Assembly: GCF_000317025.1 (NCBI RefSeq)
Contig: NC_019689.1
Location: 310,001-374,000, forward strand
DNA: 64,000 bases
Source of the DNA: Pleurocapsa sp. PCC 7327
Lineage (GTDB): Bacteria; Cyanobacteriota; Cyanobacteriia; Cyanobacteriales; Microcystaceae
Direction of reading: 5' to 3'
Within the stretch, counting starts at the first letter, position 1. Every line of letters begins with the position of its first letter. Position numbers and translations under genes: made by a program. Of the stretch, positions 20,105-28,311 are shown piece after piece. The notes under the pieces are model-generated. The model was not told the origin of the DNA and ran no database searches. It saw nothing but the letters and a program-made list of their open reading frames with translations.

Positions 20105-20389
20105 TTATGGTTCTACCTTTACTCCCTTCCAAAATGCAACGTATCCTTGAATATTTTTTGCCTTTTCTTTGGGATTGGGATAGTACCAAGCAGCATCTTT
20201 ATTCTGCTGCCCGTCCACTTCAATGGTGTAGTAACTTGCTTCTCCTTTCCAAGGACAAGTCGTGTGAGTATTGCTGTCTTTAAAATATTCTTTGTTAATT
20301 GCGTCGGGAGGAAAATAGTAGTTCCCTTCTACGATTTCGCACTTATCGCTTTGGGCTAAAACGGCACCATTCCAGATTGCTTTTGGCAT
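20105..20389 (-). CDS. DUF427 domain protein
   Basis: A 94-residue protein that covers the full DUF427 fold. Family features visible are the start PKAIWNGAVLAQSD, VEGNYYFPPDAIN, the strongly conserved TTCPWKGEASYYTI block, and AAWYYPNPKEKA near the end. DUF427 proteins are small beta-barrels of unknown biochemical role, common in cyanobacteria and actinobacteria. The gene is alone between a VOC protein and gloB on the same strand; spacing of about 75 nt to gloB would allow co-transcription. Function remains unknown. Confidence 0.9.
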   Translation of the reverse strand: MPKAIWNGAVLAQSDKCEIVEGNYYFPPDAINKEYFKDSNTHTTCPWKGEASYYTIEVDGQQNKDAAWYYPNPKEKAKNIQGYVAFWKGVKVEP

Positions 20390-20463
20390 GAGGAATTTGA
20401 CTCAATAAACTCTCTAAATATTATTATGCCGCGACAGGAGATTAGCGCGCGGCTAGAAAAGAG

Positions 20464-21237
20464 CTAAAATAGATCCTTCATTCCTCGCAAACGAGCAAAA
20501 ACCCTAACGGGATCGTTGCTGTTCGCGGCTGACTGCAATGCTCGATCGTCCCATCGCAAAAAGGGATTAGTGCGCTTTTCGATTCCCAAAAGGGAAGGAA
20601 CGGTTGCTTCTCCTCGGTGGCGTGCCTCTTGCACTTGGCGATAGCGGGTTTGCAAGTCTGGGTTTTGGGGATCTACTGTTAAGGCAAACTGTAAATTTTT
20701 CTGGGTGTATTCGTGAGCGCACCAGACGCGCGTGTTGTCTGGCAGCGTCCGCAGTTTGCTCAGAGAATTGACCATTTGGGCGGGAGTGCCTTCAAATAGT
20801 CTGCCGCATCCGCCTGCAAAGAGCGTATCCCCGCAGAATAATTCTCCGGGATCGCCTTCCGTTGTCGGAGGAAAGTAGTAGGCGATATGAGCGCGGGTAT
20901 GACCGGGAACGAAGAATATTTCGCCAACTCTCCCGGCAAATTCAACACGATCGCCCTCTTGTAAAAACACTTGCTGTCCGGGGATTCTCCCGCGATCTTC
21001 TACTCCGCCATAGATGCAGAGATTGGGAAAGTGCCGTATCAGTTCTCGGTTGCCCCCAACGTGGTCGCCGTGGTGGTGAGTGTTGAAAATCGCCACTAAC
21101 TCCGCCCCCAGGGTTTCTAAGCAGCGCAGGACGGGTCGAGCTTCTGCCGGATCGACGACCGCTGCTGTATTTTGATTGCGATCGTGGAGGAGAAAAATGT
21201 AATTATCAGACAAAGCTGGAAGCCGTTTGACCTGCAT
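20464..21237 (-). CDS. gloB: Hydroxyacylglutathione hydrolase (glyoxalase II) GloB
   Basis: Metallo-beta-lactamase-fold thioesterase that hydrolyses S-lactoylglutathione to lactate and glutathione, completing methylglyoxal removal in the cytosol. The metal-binding [10 protein letters not shown] motif is clear, as are [12 protein letters not shown] and [17 protein letters not shown]. The C-terminal glyoxalase II region with [13 protein letters not shown] (the substrate-binding part) runs to residue 257. The ATG at 21235-21237 is preferred over an upstream in-frame start that would overlap the frr stop, because it gives the usual [19 protein letters not shown]-terminus. It lies just after pyrH-frr on the same strand. 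Confidence 0.96.
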   Translation of the reverse strand: MQVKRLPALSDNYIFLLHDRNQNTAAVVDPAEARPVLRCLETLGAELVAIFNTHHHGDHVGGNRELIRHFPNLCIYGGVEDRGRIPGQQVFLQEGDRVEFAGRVGEIFFVPGHTRAHIAYYFPPTTEGDPGELFCGDTLFAGGCGRLFEGTPAQMVNSLSKLRTLPDNTRVWCAHEYTQKNLQFALTVDPQNPDLQTRYRQVQEARHRGEATVPSLLGIEKRTNPFLRWDDRALQSAANSNDPVRVFARLRGMKDLF

Positions 21238-21260
21238 TGATAGTCTCCTCTTGAGTCGGA

Positions 21261-21809
21261 TCAAACCGTTGTAATATCCTTTTCTTTAGCCGCCAGTAAC
21301 TCGTCAATTTTAGCGGTAAAGCGATCGGTAATTTTTTGGATTCGATCCTGCAAATCCTTGGATTCGTCTTCGGAAATTTCGTGATTTTTTTCCTGCTTGC
21401 GCACCGAATCGATCGCGTCGCGACGAATATTGCGCAAGGCAACTTTCCCCTCTTCCGCCAACTTCCCCGCCAATTTGACCAGTTCCTTGCGTCTTTCTGC
21501 GGTCAGGGGAGGAATATTCAACCGAATGACCTGACCGTCATTATTCGGCGTTAAACCCACATCTGACATTGAAATAGCTTTTTCGATTTGTGCCATGCTG
21601 CTCTTATCGTAAGGCTGAACGATAATCGTGGTTGCATCGGGCGTGCTGATATTCGCCAGAGACTTAAGCGGGGTTTCAGTCCCATAGTAATCCACCGTAA
21701 CGCGGTCTAACAGTGCAGCATTGGCGCGACCCGTGCGAATGGTATTAAACGCTCGCTGGGTGGCTTCAATGGTCTTTTGCATGTTTTCTTGAACGTCAGC
21801 TAACTTCAC
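21261..21809 (-). CDS. frr: Ribosome recycling factor
   Basis: RRF splits post-termination ribosomes together with EF-G. From the GTG at 21807-21809 the protein is 182 residues, the usual length, starting (M)[17 protein letters not shown] with the signature [22 protein letters not shown] stands 5 nt before this GTG. The frame is open further upstream but that sequence is simply pyrH read in another frame. The first 14 nt of frr overlap the end of pyrH, a layout expected to couple their translation. The three-helix bundle and the central beta domain ([17 protein letters not shown]) are both recognisable. Confidence 0.97.
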   Translation of the reverse strand: MKLADVQENMQKTIEATQRAFNTIRTGRANAALLDRVTVDYYGTETPLKSLANISTPDATTIIVQPYDKSSMAQIEKAISMSDVGLTPNNDGQVIRLNIPPLTAERRKELVKLAGKLAEEGKVALRNIRRDAIDSVRKQEKNHEISEDESKDLQDRIQKITDRFTAKIDELLAAKEKDITTV

Positions 21810-22518
21810 AAAAACCTCCGACAATGGTTCCAACAGGTTCTCCTTTGATGGCTCGAAGGATATTGCCTCGAACCGAAAGATCGAAAACAACAATAGGAAT
21901 GTTATTTTCTTTACACAAAGCGATCGCCGTTCCGTCCATTACTCGCAAGTCATGGGTAAGGACATGACCGTAATTCAAGCTCCGATAGCGACGGGCGCTA
22001 GGATTGACGTGCGGATCGCTATCGTAGACTCCATCGACTTTGGTAGCCTTAAAAACGACTTCAGCATCGATTTCTGCTGCTCTGAGCGCTGCTGTAGTAT
22101 CCGTGGTAAAGAAAGGGTTGCCCGAACCCGCCCCAAAAATCACCACGCGCCCTTTTTCGAGATGGCGAATGGCTCGACGGCGAATGTAGGGTTCTGCCAC
22201 TTCTTGCATGGCGATCGCGGTGAGAACCCGCGTTGGAATATTATTGCGCTCTAGAGCATCTTGCAAGGTCATGGCATTCATGACAGTCGCAATCATGCCA
22301 ACGTAATCAGCCGTTGCCCGATCCATTCCTGCTGCGGCTGCTTTTACCCCGCGAAAAATGTTACCGCCACCAACAACGATGGCTAGCTGGGTACCCAGTT
22401 GAACGACATCTGAAATTTCCTGAGCAATGTCTGCGACTACTTTGGGGTCAATGCCATAACCCAAATCCCCCATTAATGCTTCGCCGCTCAGCTTGAGTAA
22501 AACTCGATGGTAAGTCAT
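21796..22518 (-). CDS. pyrH: UMP kinase PyrH
   Basis: Phosphorylates UMP to UDP in pyrimidine nucleotide synthesis; a hexameric amino-acid-kinase-fold enzyme. The ATG at 22516-22518 gives 240 residues with the standard start [17 protein letters not shown]. Further motifs: [30 protein letters not shown], and the ATP-site [14 protein letters not shown]. An upstream in-frame extension of 24 codons lacks family similarity. pyrH-frr is a conserved bacterial pair, here overlapping by 14 nt. Promoter elements are not obvious in the 245-bp spacer upstream, which contains heptad repeats. Confidence 0.97.
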   Translation of the reverse strand: MTYHRVLLKLSGEALMGDLGYGIDPKVVADIAQEISDVVQLGTQLAIVVGGGNIFRGVKAAAAGMDRATADYVGMIATVMNAMTLQDALERNNIPTRVLTAIAMQEVAEPYIRRRAIRHLEKGRVVIFGAGSGNPFFTTDTTAALRAAEIDAEVVFKATKVDGVYDSDPHVNPSARRYRSLNYGHVLTHDLRVMDGTAIALCKENNIPIVVFDLSVRGNILRAIKGEPVGTIVGGFCEVS

Positions 22519-22582
22519 GCCTTTGCCGCAACTACGATCTCTATTGTTAATTTTCTCCCCATAAACATAGCATTTTTGGTCG

Positions 22583-22608
22583 CTAGTCATTAGTCATTTG
22601 TTATTGGA
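22583..22608. repeat. Heptad repeat patch (TAGTCAT type)
   Basis: CTAGTCATTAGTCATTTGTTATTGG: imperfect 7-nt periodicity of the same (T/A)GTCATT family seen at 31256, 43149 and 52544. A second patch with CTAACCACTAACTACTAACT lies around 22701-22722 in the same spacer. Confidence 0.6.
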
Positions 22609-22763
22609 AAAAGGAAGAATTCAGAAGTTGGAACTGGGTAGCGGAGGGCAGGGAGGCAGGGAAGACGACGGGACTCCGAAGAAGAAGAACAAGACAATCT
22701 ACTAACCACTAACTACTAACTCTTACCAATCCTTTCATCGAAAATTTAATAATTGGTCATTGA

Positions 22764-23681
22764 CTAAAACCATCCTTGAGTAAGTGCTTGATAACCGATT
22801 AATTTATAAAGCAATTTGGCAGTGGTATACTCGGAAACGACGGAATCGACGATGGGGGCTAATTCCATGATGTCACAACCGATAACCTGATGGGTTTCAA
22901 ACACTCGCCTCATAAATTTAGTGATGCCATACCAATCCAAGCCTCCAGGTTCTGGGGTTCCTACGCCGGGGATTAGACTGGGGTCGATCCCATCTACATC
23001 GATGGTAATGAAAACTTTAGGGGTTGATATCTGCGCGATCGCGTCTTCTATCCAATTCGGATTGTTAGCGATATCTCTCGCCCAAACGACGGGAATTTGT
23101 TTTTCTTCGATTAATAACGCTTCTTCTTGACAAATACTGCGGATGCCGACCGACAGCGTTGGCAATCCCATCTCTAAAACCCGGCGCATTACGCAAGCAT
23201 GATTGTGCAAGGAACCTTCGTATTCGTGGCGCATATCCCCGTGAGCATCGATTTGTACGACGGTAAAGGAAAAGGGATCGTTTATCGCTTGCTGGTACGC
23301 CCTGATGATTCCAGTCGTAATCGCATGTTCGCCGCCTACAGCAATAACAAATTTATTGTCGGCAATGAAGCGAGAGACAGTTTCGGTAGTGACTGCTAGC
23401 ATTTCGTCAGCACAAAGATCGGGATTTTGGCGCGTATCGGCGATGGCGGGGTGGGTGTAAATCCCAACTTCGATACAGGTTTCCCGTTTTAGTTCTTCAT
23501 CATAGGCTTCTAGTTGGTCGGATGCTTCTAGCAAGGCATCGGGACCTTTTTCACAACCTTTGCGAAAGGTGGTGGTGGCTTCGTAGGGAATAGGCAAAAT
23601 CACGACTTTGGCAGCTTCGTAAGTCGATGTGGCTTCCAAGCCAAGAAATTGCCTTACGGCTGGAGTAGATTGTAAGAGCAT
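22764..23681 (-). CDS. speB: Agmatinase-type ureohydrolase
   Basis: A 305-residue arginase/agmatinase superfamily hydrolase. The binuclear metal site is intact: GGEHAITTG, DAHGDMRHEYEG and DVDGIDPSLIPGVGTPEPGG. Length and motifs fit the agmatinase (SpeB) branch, which splits agmatine to putrescine and urea in polyamine synthesis, better than the longer arginase-like and guanidine-hydrolase relatives found in cyanobacteria. Substrate assignment within this superfamily by sequence alone is risky, since some cyanobacterial members act on guanidine. The ATG at 23681 is the only sensible start. It is separated from pyrH by 245 bp of repeat-bearing spacer. Confidence 0.85.
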   Translation of the reverse strand: MLLQSTPAVRQFLGLEATSTYEAAKVVILPIPYEATTTFRKGCEKGPDALLEASDQLEAYDEELKRETCIEVGIYTHPAIADTRQNPDLCADEMLAVTTETVSRFIADNKFVIAVGGEHAITTGIIRAYQQAINDPFSFTVVQIDAHGDMRHEYEGSLHNHACVMRRVLEMGLPTLSVGIRSICQEEALLIEEKQIPVVWARDIANNPNWIEDAIAQISTPKVFITIDVDGIDPSLIPGVGTPEPGGLDWYGITKFMRRVFETHQVIGCDIMELAPIVDSVVSEYTTAKLLYKLIGYQALTQGWF

Positions 23682-23746
23682 AGACCAAAATTATATTTTT
23701 CTAACCTCTAATAATTATGACGCGGGCGATCGCGACTGCGTTTTTA

Positions 23747-24370
23747 TTAATTATCGGAGAGCAAACGCTGTTGGAACTCGATCGCTTGTTGTCGGTCGGG
23801 AATTTGATTGGCTATGGCTTCTACGAAGTCAGATGCCGACAATTCGGGATTTTGGGCGAGGACATGCTGGCAAACGATCGGAGCGATGGGACCGATAAAT
23901 TCTACTAATTCCTGTTGGCAATCGTGGATGAAAGACGAATCGACCTGGGTTTTCGTTATGTCGGCGTTTCTAGTTTGGGGATTGTCTAAAAACAGTACGA
24001 GTTCGACTGAATTAATTTTCTCAAATTCGGCTTTTAGTTTTGCGATCGCGCGCTTGATGTCATCCTCGAAAAACCCCAATGGAGCTTTAATCGTTCTCAT
24101 CAACAAAAAAATCTGCTGGTAACAAGGGATGAGCGTAATGTAACCTTCTTCTGCTTGCACGGAAATTTTTTGAACCCTTTCCCACCTAAATTCCTGACGA
24201 ATGTGCTCTCCCAAGCTCAGCATTACGATCGCGGTAATCAGTGCCCTTTCATATCCTATACCTATCGATGACGTGAGTGGTTTTCCCTGAGACGACACCA
24301 AAACGACTCCCTCAATTCCAGGCGTTCGAGCTGCAAGTTCTCGTAGAATTTGGTTGATTTTTCGATTCAT
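23747..24370 (-). CDS. Roadblock/LC7-domain protein
   Basis: A 207-residue protein starting at the ATG 24368-24370. Residues about 4-115 form a Roadblock/LC7 domain: INQILRELAARTPGIEGVVLVS with the SxGxPL turn (SSQGKPLTSS), then ISVQAEEGYITLIPC and IFLLMRTIKAPLGFF. In bacteria such proteins (MglB-like) dimerise and regulate small Ras-like GTPases in polarity and motility. The acidic C-terminal extension (about 125-207) is not part of the domain. No MglA-type GTPase is adjacent, so its partner is unknown. An in-frame upstream extension to 24448 is Cys/Arg-rich and unlikely to be translated. Confidence 0.82.
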   Translation of the reverse strand: MNRKINQILRELAARTPGIEGVVLVSSQGKPLTSSIGIGYERALITAIVMLSLGEHIRQEFRWERVQKISVQAEEGYITLIPCYQQIFLLMRTIKAPLGFFEDDIKRAIAKLKAEFEKINSVELVLFLDNPQTRNADITKTQVDSSFIHDCQQELVEFIGPIAPIVCQHVLAQNPELSASDFVEAIANQIPDRQQAIEFQQRLLSDN

Positions 24371-24564
24371 AACTCTACTTTTTCTCAAGCTCGCGCAACA
24401 ATTGCGATCGCAGCTAGACTGCCTTGAGCTAGAGAAATATTGCTGCAACTAGCAACTTCAGATTATATCCGTTCTGAATTAAGAATATAAGTCTCTTCGT
24501 TAACCTGCAAGCTCTGGTTGCGGGAATGAGAGTTCGCCTAAAGTTGCCAATTCCTCTCTCCTTC

Positions 24565-25476
24565 TCAATGGCGGGACAAATTGAGGTTGAGAATTGACAA
24601 TCCCAAAATGACTAAAAACAAAACTAAGCCGATAGTGCAACCATAGCTGTAATCTGAAGCAGTGAAGGCTTGCTCGTAGACGTAATAAACGACAGTCTTG
24701 GAACTATTGAGCGGACCTCCGCGAGTCATGATATAGACTTCTTCAAATACTTTCATTGCAGAAATCGAAGAGATAACCGCAACTAGCAGTAAATAGGGAC
24801 GCATCAACGGGACGGTAAGATCCCAATGCTTTTTCCATCCATCCGAACCATCGAGGGAGGCAGCTTCATACAGTTCTGCGGGAATCGATTGCAACCCGGC
24901 TAAATAAATGACCATATAATAGCCCAAGCCCTTCCAAATCGTTACCGCCATCACGCTCCAAAGGGCTAATTGTGGGCTAGTCAACCAGCGAATCGACTCT
25001 GTAAAACCGATCGCTTTCAGCCCTTGATTGAAGATGCCGTTAGTATCATACAACGCCCGCCAAGCAATTCCAGCTACGATAGTAGAAATGATGACGGGCG
25101 TATAAAAAGATAGCCGAAACCAATGAATGCCTCGCAGTTTTCGGTTGACTAGAATAGCTAGTCCTAGAGGGGCAACCACCAAAATAGGCACAACGCCGAC
25201 GAGATAGAGAAAAGTATTTTTTAGCGTTTCCCAGAAAACTTTATCTATCCACAACCTTTGAAAATTCTCCCATCCTATCCATTGAGGGGGTTGGGTAAAT
25301 CCTTCATAACGAGTAAAACTCAAAGAAAAGGCTTGCAAGACTGGATAAAATACTGTCAGTCCCAGCACGATTAAAGCGGGAAGCAAAAATAAATAGGGCG
25401 TTAGTTGCTTTTTAAGTTTATAGTGTTTGCTCGTTTCCCGGCTCTGTTTGGAGATGGGTTTTTCTATAGTTTTCAT
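24565..25476 (-). CDS. ABC sugar-transporter permease (MalF/UgpA type)
   Basis: A 303-residue inner-membrane permease with six predicted helices and the BPD_transp_1 fold. The EAA loop that docks with the ATPase is present as EAASLDGSDGWKKHWDLTVP (about 203-222). The N-terminal region (LTPYLFLLPALIVLGLTVFYP) is typical of the first permease of carbohydrate ABC systems. Such a subunit works with a second permease, a periplasmic binding protein and an ATPase; none is encoded nearby, so it is an orphan here. In cyanobacteria, scattered carbohydrate ABC subunits often share a common ATPase. The transported sugar is unknown. Heptad repeats directly precede the start codon. Confidence 0.88.
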   Translation of the reverse strand: MKTIEKPISKQSRETSKHYKLKKQLTPYLFLLPALIVLGLTVFYPVLQAFSLSFTRYEGFTQPPQWIGWENFQRLWIDKVFWETLKNTFLYLVGVVPILVVAPLGLAILVNRKLRGIHWFRLSFYTPVIISTIVAGIAWRALYDTNGIFNQGLKAIGFTESIRWLTSPQLALWSVMAVTIWKGLGYYMVIYLAGLQSIPAELYEAASLDGSDGWKKHWDLTVPLMRPYLLLVAVISSISAMKVFEEVYIMTRGGPLNSSKTVVYYVYEQAFTASDYSYGCTIGLVLFLVILGLSILNLNLSRH

Positions 25477-25510
25477 AGTAGTTATTGGTTAGTAGTTAGT
25501 TGTTGGTTGT
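25477..25510. repeat. Heptad repeat patch (GTTAGTAGTTAGTTG type)
   Basis: Imperfect tandem 7-nt units of the GTTAGTA/GTTGGTT kind directly upstream of the ABC permease start codon. The related word CTAACTACTAAC is found in inverse orientation at 22701 and 60270. Confidence 0.65.
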
Positions 25511-25540
25511 CTCCCCACACTCCCCCACTCAATAAGCCAT

Positions 25541-27325
25541 CTATCCCAAATAAGAAATTCTATTTTCCTCTGGATGGGGATTGCGCCACTCGCCGACGAC
25601 ATCGAGGCTGCCTTCCAAAAATTTAGCCCGACAGGTGCGGCGTTGAATCTTGCCGCTGGTAGTTTTGGGAAGGGTGCCCGTTTTCAACAGTTGAATCGCA
25701 TAGACATCAACCGAGTGTTCTTGAGCGATTGCCTGACGAATCGCCGCCACGACTTCCTCGACGACTAAGCATCGTAGATGGCTTCGCTCTACCTCGTGAG
25801 CGATAATCAATCGTTCTTCTCCTGCTAATTCTACTGAAAAAGCAGCCCCGCAATTGGGTCGCAAGGAAGGATGGCTTTTTTGCGCCGTCGCTTCGATTGG
25901 CTGGGGATAGCGATTGCGTCCCCATAGGATCATTAAATCTTTGATGCGACCTGTAATAAACAGTTCGTCATTGTCGAGATAGCCTAAGTCGCCAGTGCGC
26001 AGAAAAGGTCCTTCTCCCGTGGCAAGATAGGCTTGAAAATTGCGTTTGGTTTCTTCGGGTAGATTCCAATAGCCCTTGCTGACTCCTGCACCCGATACCC
26101 AAATTTCTCCCACACAGCGATCGCGACATTGAGTTAAAGCATCGGGATCGACGATAATAATTTTATCGCCCAACCACGGACGACCACAGCCGACGATCGC
26201 TCTCGCGTTTTCTCGGGAAGGTTCGACGGGAATGACGCGATGTTGTTCCAAGGCGTTTCCATCGACATACTGAATCTTTGGACGGGCTTTTTTCTTTCCC
26301 CCAGAAATAAACAAAGTCGTCTCAGCCATTCCGTAACAGGGATAGAAAGCTTCCCGACGAAAGCCGCAAGGCTCGAAGGTAGTAGCAAATTGCTCCAAGG
26401 TTTCTGCACGGACGGGTTCGGCGCCAGAAAAGGCGACTTCCCAAGAACTGAGATCGAGATGCTCTTTTTGTGCGGGAGTAACTAGGTGGGTTACGAGATC
26501 GTAGGCAAAATTGGGTCCGCCGCTAGTAGTAGCTTTGTAGCGAGTAATGGCTTGCAACCAATACAAAGGTTTTTGCGCTAATGCCACGGGCGACATCAAA
26601 ACAACGGGAAATCCGCCATAAAGAGGCTGCACTACGCCGCCAATTAGTCCCATATCGTGGGAAGGCGGCAGCCAAATCACTCCTTGGCTGTCGTCGCGAT
26701 GCTCGAAAGACTGATAGATAATTTCTGAGTTGTGCAGGAGATTGCCATGAGTTACCATGACACCTTTTGGTTTTCCGGTAGAACCAGAGGTGTATTGTAG
26801 GAAGGCAAGGGCATCTCTAGTCAGTTTGGGTTCGTGCCAGTCCGAGGCGCTAGCGGCAGAAATCTCATCGGTGGCTATCCACTCGATTTGAGCTAATTTA
26901 GGGGCTAAGTCGGGATTTTGGGCTAATTTTTCTTTAATGTTCCCTAAAAGTTCTTTCGTCGTCAAGCCGACGGTTGCTTGCGAGGAAATGACCCGTTCTT
27001 GCAGTTTATCGAGTGCTTTGCTGTGGCGTGGGGGATTGTCGGTAACGGCGACGACTCCCGCATAGAGACAGCCAAAGAAGGCGGCAATGAATTCTAAACC
27101 AGCGTGATAGGGATAGACGACTAGCGCTTGAGATCCCGTTGCATCTAACGCTTGTAGGCGAGCTGCGATCGCTCTTGCTTGTCGATCTAGGGTTTCGTAG
27201 GTTAAATGACCGGATTCGGTTTCTCCATCGGCGAGGAAAGTATAGCCAATTTGCTGGGGTTGGAAAAGAGCGCGCTCGCGCAAGATTTCTACAATACTCG
27301 AATAGCTGGTTCTTGGACTTGCCAT
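25541..27325 (-). CDS. Stand-alone fatty acyl-AMP ligase (FAAL)
   Basis: Adenylate-forming enzyme of 594 residues that activates a fatty acid as acyl-AMP. Core motifs: LQYTSGSTGKPKGVMVTHGN (P-loop-like A3), WLPPSHDMGLIGG, CYGMAETTLFISGG and the A8-like FITGRIKDLMILWGRNRYP. The HDMGLIGG motif and the family-specific insertion after RTGDLGYLDNDELFITG point to FAAL rather than acyl-CoA synthetase. FAALs normally hand the acyl group to a carrier protein for polyketide or lipopeptide synthesis; no carrier, PKS or NRPS lies next to it. The ATG at 27323-27325 (MASPRTSYSSIVEIL) is preferred over the one twelve codons upstream. Product unknown. Confidence 0.88.
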   Translation of the reverse strand: MASPRTSYSSIVEILRERALFQPQQIGYTFLADGETESGHLTYETLDRQARAIAARLQALDATGSQALVVYPYHAGLEFIAAFFGCLYAGVVAVTDNPPRHSKALDKLQERVISSQATVGLTTKELLGNIKEKLAQNPDLAPKLAQIEWIATDEISAASASDWHEPKLTRDALAFLQYTSGSTGKPKGVMVTHGNLLHNSEIIYQSFEHRDDSQGVIWLPPSHDMGLIGGVVQPLYGGFPVVLMSPVALAQKPLYWLQAITRYKATTSGGPNFAYDLVTHLVTPAQKEHLDLSSWEVAFSGAEPVRAETLEQFATTFEPCGFRREAFYPCYGMAETTLFISGGKKKARPKIQYVDGNALEQHRVIPVEPSRENARAIVGCGRPWLGDKIIIVDPDALTQCRDRCVGEIWVSGAGVSKGYWNLPEETKRNFQAYLATGEGPFLRTGDLGYLDNDELFITGRIKDLMILWGRNRYPQPIEATAQKSHPSLRPNCGAAFSVELAGEERLIIAHEVERSHLRCLVVEEVVAAIRQAIAQEHSVDVYAIQLLKTGTLPKTTSGKIQRRTCRAKFLEGSLDVVGEWRNPHPEENRISYLG

Positions 27326-27381
27326 ACCTCTTGAGTCTGGAATTTGGAAACTGATGTTCAATAGGATAGGTTACGCTAAGA

Positions 27382-27444
27382 GCGATCGCAATTTTTAGAA
27401 AAAAAGCGATTATCATTCGTTCCTACTGCATTCATTGGAAATTC
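27382..27444. repeat. 63-nt direct repeat, copy 1
   Basis: Starts with GCGATCGCAAT and ends with CTACTGCATTCATTGGAAATTC. It lies between the FAAL start and the DUF1295 gene start, that is, in the divergent control region. Copy 2 is at 28127-28189 in the same orientation; the last about 40 nt differ at only two positions. Confidence 0.85.
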
Positions 27445-27450
27445 GGATCG

Positions 27451-28107
27451 ATGAAAATTAAACACGCAATCAATCTCCATAAAGCTTTTACCTTCCTAGT
27501 CATTCTCGGATTGATGGTAGCTTATGATAACTTTACTACTGGAGCTTGGGTTTACCTTGCCCTTCACGGAACCTATGGCATTATGTGGCTGTTCAAAGAC
27601 CGCATCTATCCCGATAAACAGTGGGAGCAAGAAATTTCTTTTGGGATGGGTATGACGACTTTTATTCTCCTGGGATTATATTGGGTTGCGCCCTTTATTC
27701 TCATCAGTCGCGGGATCGAACCTGCACCTCCTCTCATTGCTGCTGCTGTTGCGATTAATCTATTCGGAGTCTTTCTGCACTATAGCAGCGACGCGCAAAA
27801 ATACTATACTCTCAAATATCGACCCGGATTGATTACAGAAGGTTTCTTTGCTCGTTGCCGCAATACTAATTATCTCGGAGAAGCATTCATTTATCTCGGC
27901 TTTGCTCTACTGGTTCAACATTGGCTGCCCTTTGTCATTTTGGGATTCTTTTTCAGTCTCGTTTTCGTTCCCAATATGCTCAAAAAAGATAAGTCGCTTT
28001 CTCGCTATCGAGAATTTGAAGACTATAAAGCCAATTCGGGATTGTTCTTGCCAAAGTTATTAGGGACGAAAACGCAAGAAACAAAAAAGGGCGCGATCGC
28101 CTCATAG
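27451..28107 (+). CDS. DUF1295/ICMT-like membrane methyltransferase or reductase
   Basis: A 218-residue membrane protein with about six helices. The C-terminal part (RPGLITEGFFARCRNTNYLG, about 128-147, then FVPNMLKKDKSLSRYREFEDY) matches the shared C-terminal region of isoprenylcysteine carboxyl methyltransferases, phospholipid methyltransferases and steroid 5-alpha-reductase-like DUF1295 proteins, in which the RNPNY-type motif binds the nucleotide cofactor. The substrate may be a lipid or prenylated compound; this is inference from the fold. The gene lies exactly between two copies of a 63-nt direct repeat (27382 and 28127), suggesting it arrived, or was duplicated, together with its upstream region. 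It is divergent from the FAAL gene. Confidence 0.78.
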   Translation: MKIKHAINLHKAFTFLVILGLMVAYDNFTTGAWVYLALHGTYGIMWLFKDRIYPDKQWEQEISFGMGMTTFILLGLYWVAPFILISRGIEPAPPLIAAAVAINLFGVFLHYSSDAQKYYTLKYRPGLITEGFFARCRNTNYLGEAFIYLGFALLVQHWLPFVILGFFFSLVFVPNMLKKDKSLSRYREFEDYKANSGLFLPKLLGTKTQETKKGAIAS

Positions 28108-28126
28108 AAGAAAAATTGCTAGATCG

Positions 28127-28189
28127 GCGATCGCAATCTCGATCAAAAAAGCGATTATCGTTCGTTTCTACTGCATTCATTGGAAATTC
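28127..28189. repeat. 63-nt direct repeat, copy 2
   Basis: Second copy of the element at 27382-27444, immediately downstream of the DUF1295 gene and about 120 nt upstream of the CHAT gene. The central 12 nt have diverged; the right 40 nt are nearly identical. Confidence 0.85.
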
Positions 28190-28311
28190 TGACAATGGAT
28201 ATCGATCGCATCCTGCTTTTAAAAAAATATTTCGATCCGTAGCGCTATTTGCATAATTTAGAGTAGCTGTTGCTACTAAATCGAGAAGTGTATGAGTTAG
28301 ATGTATAAGTC

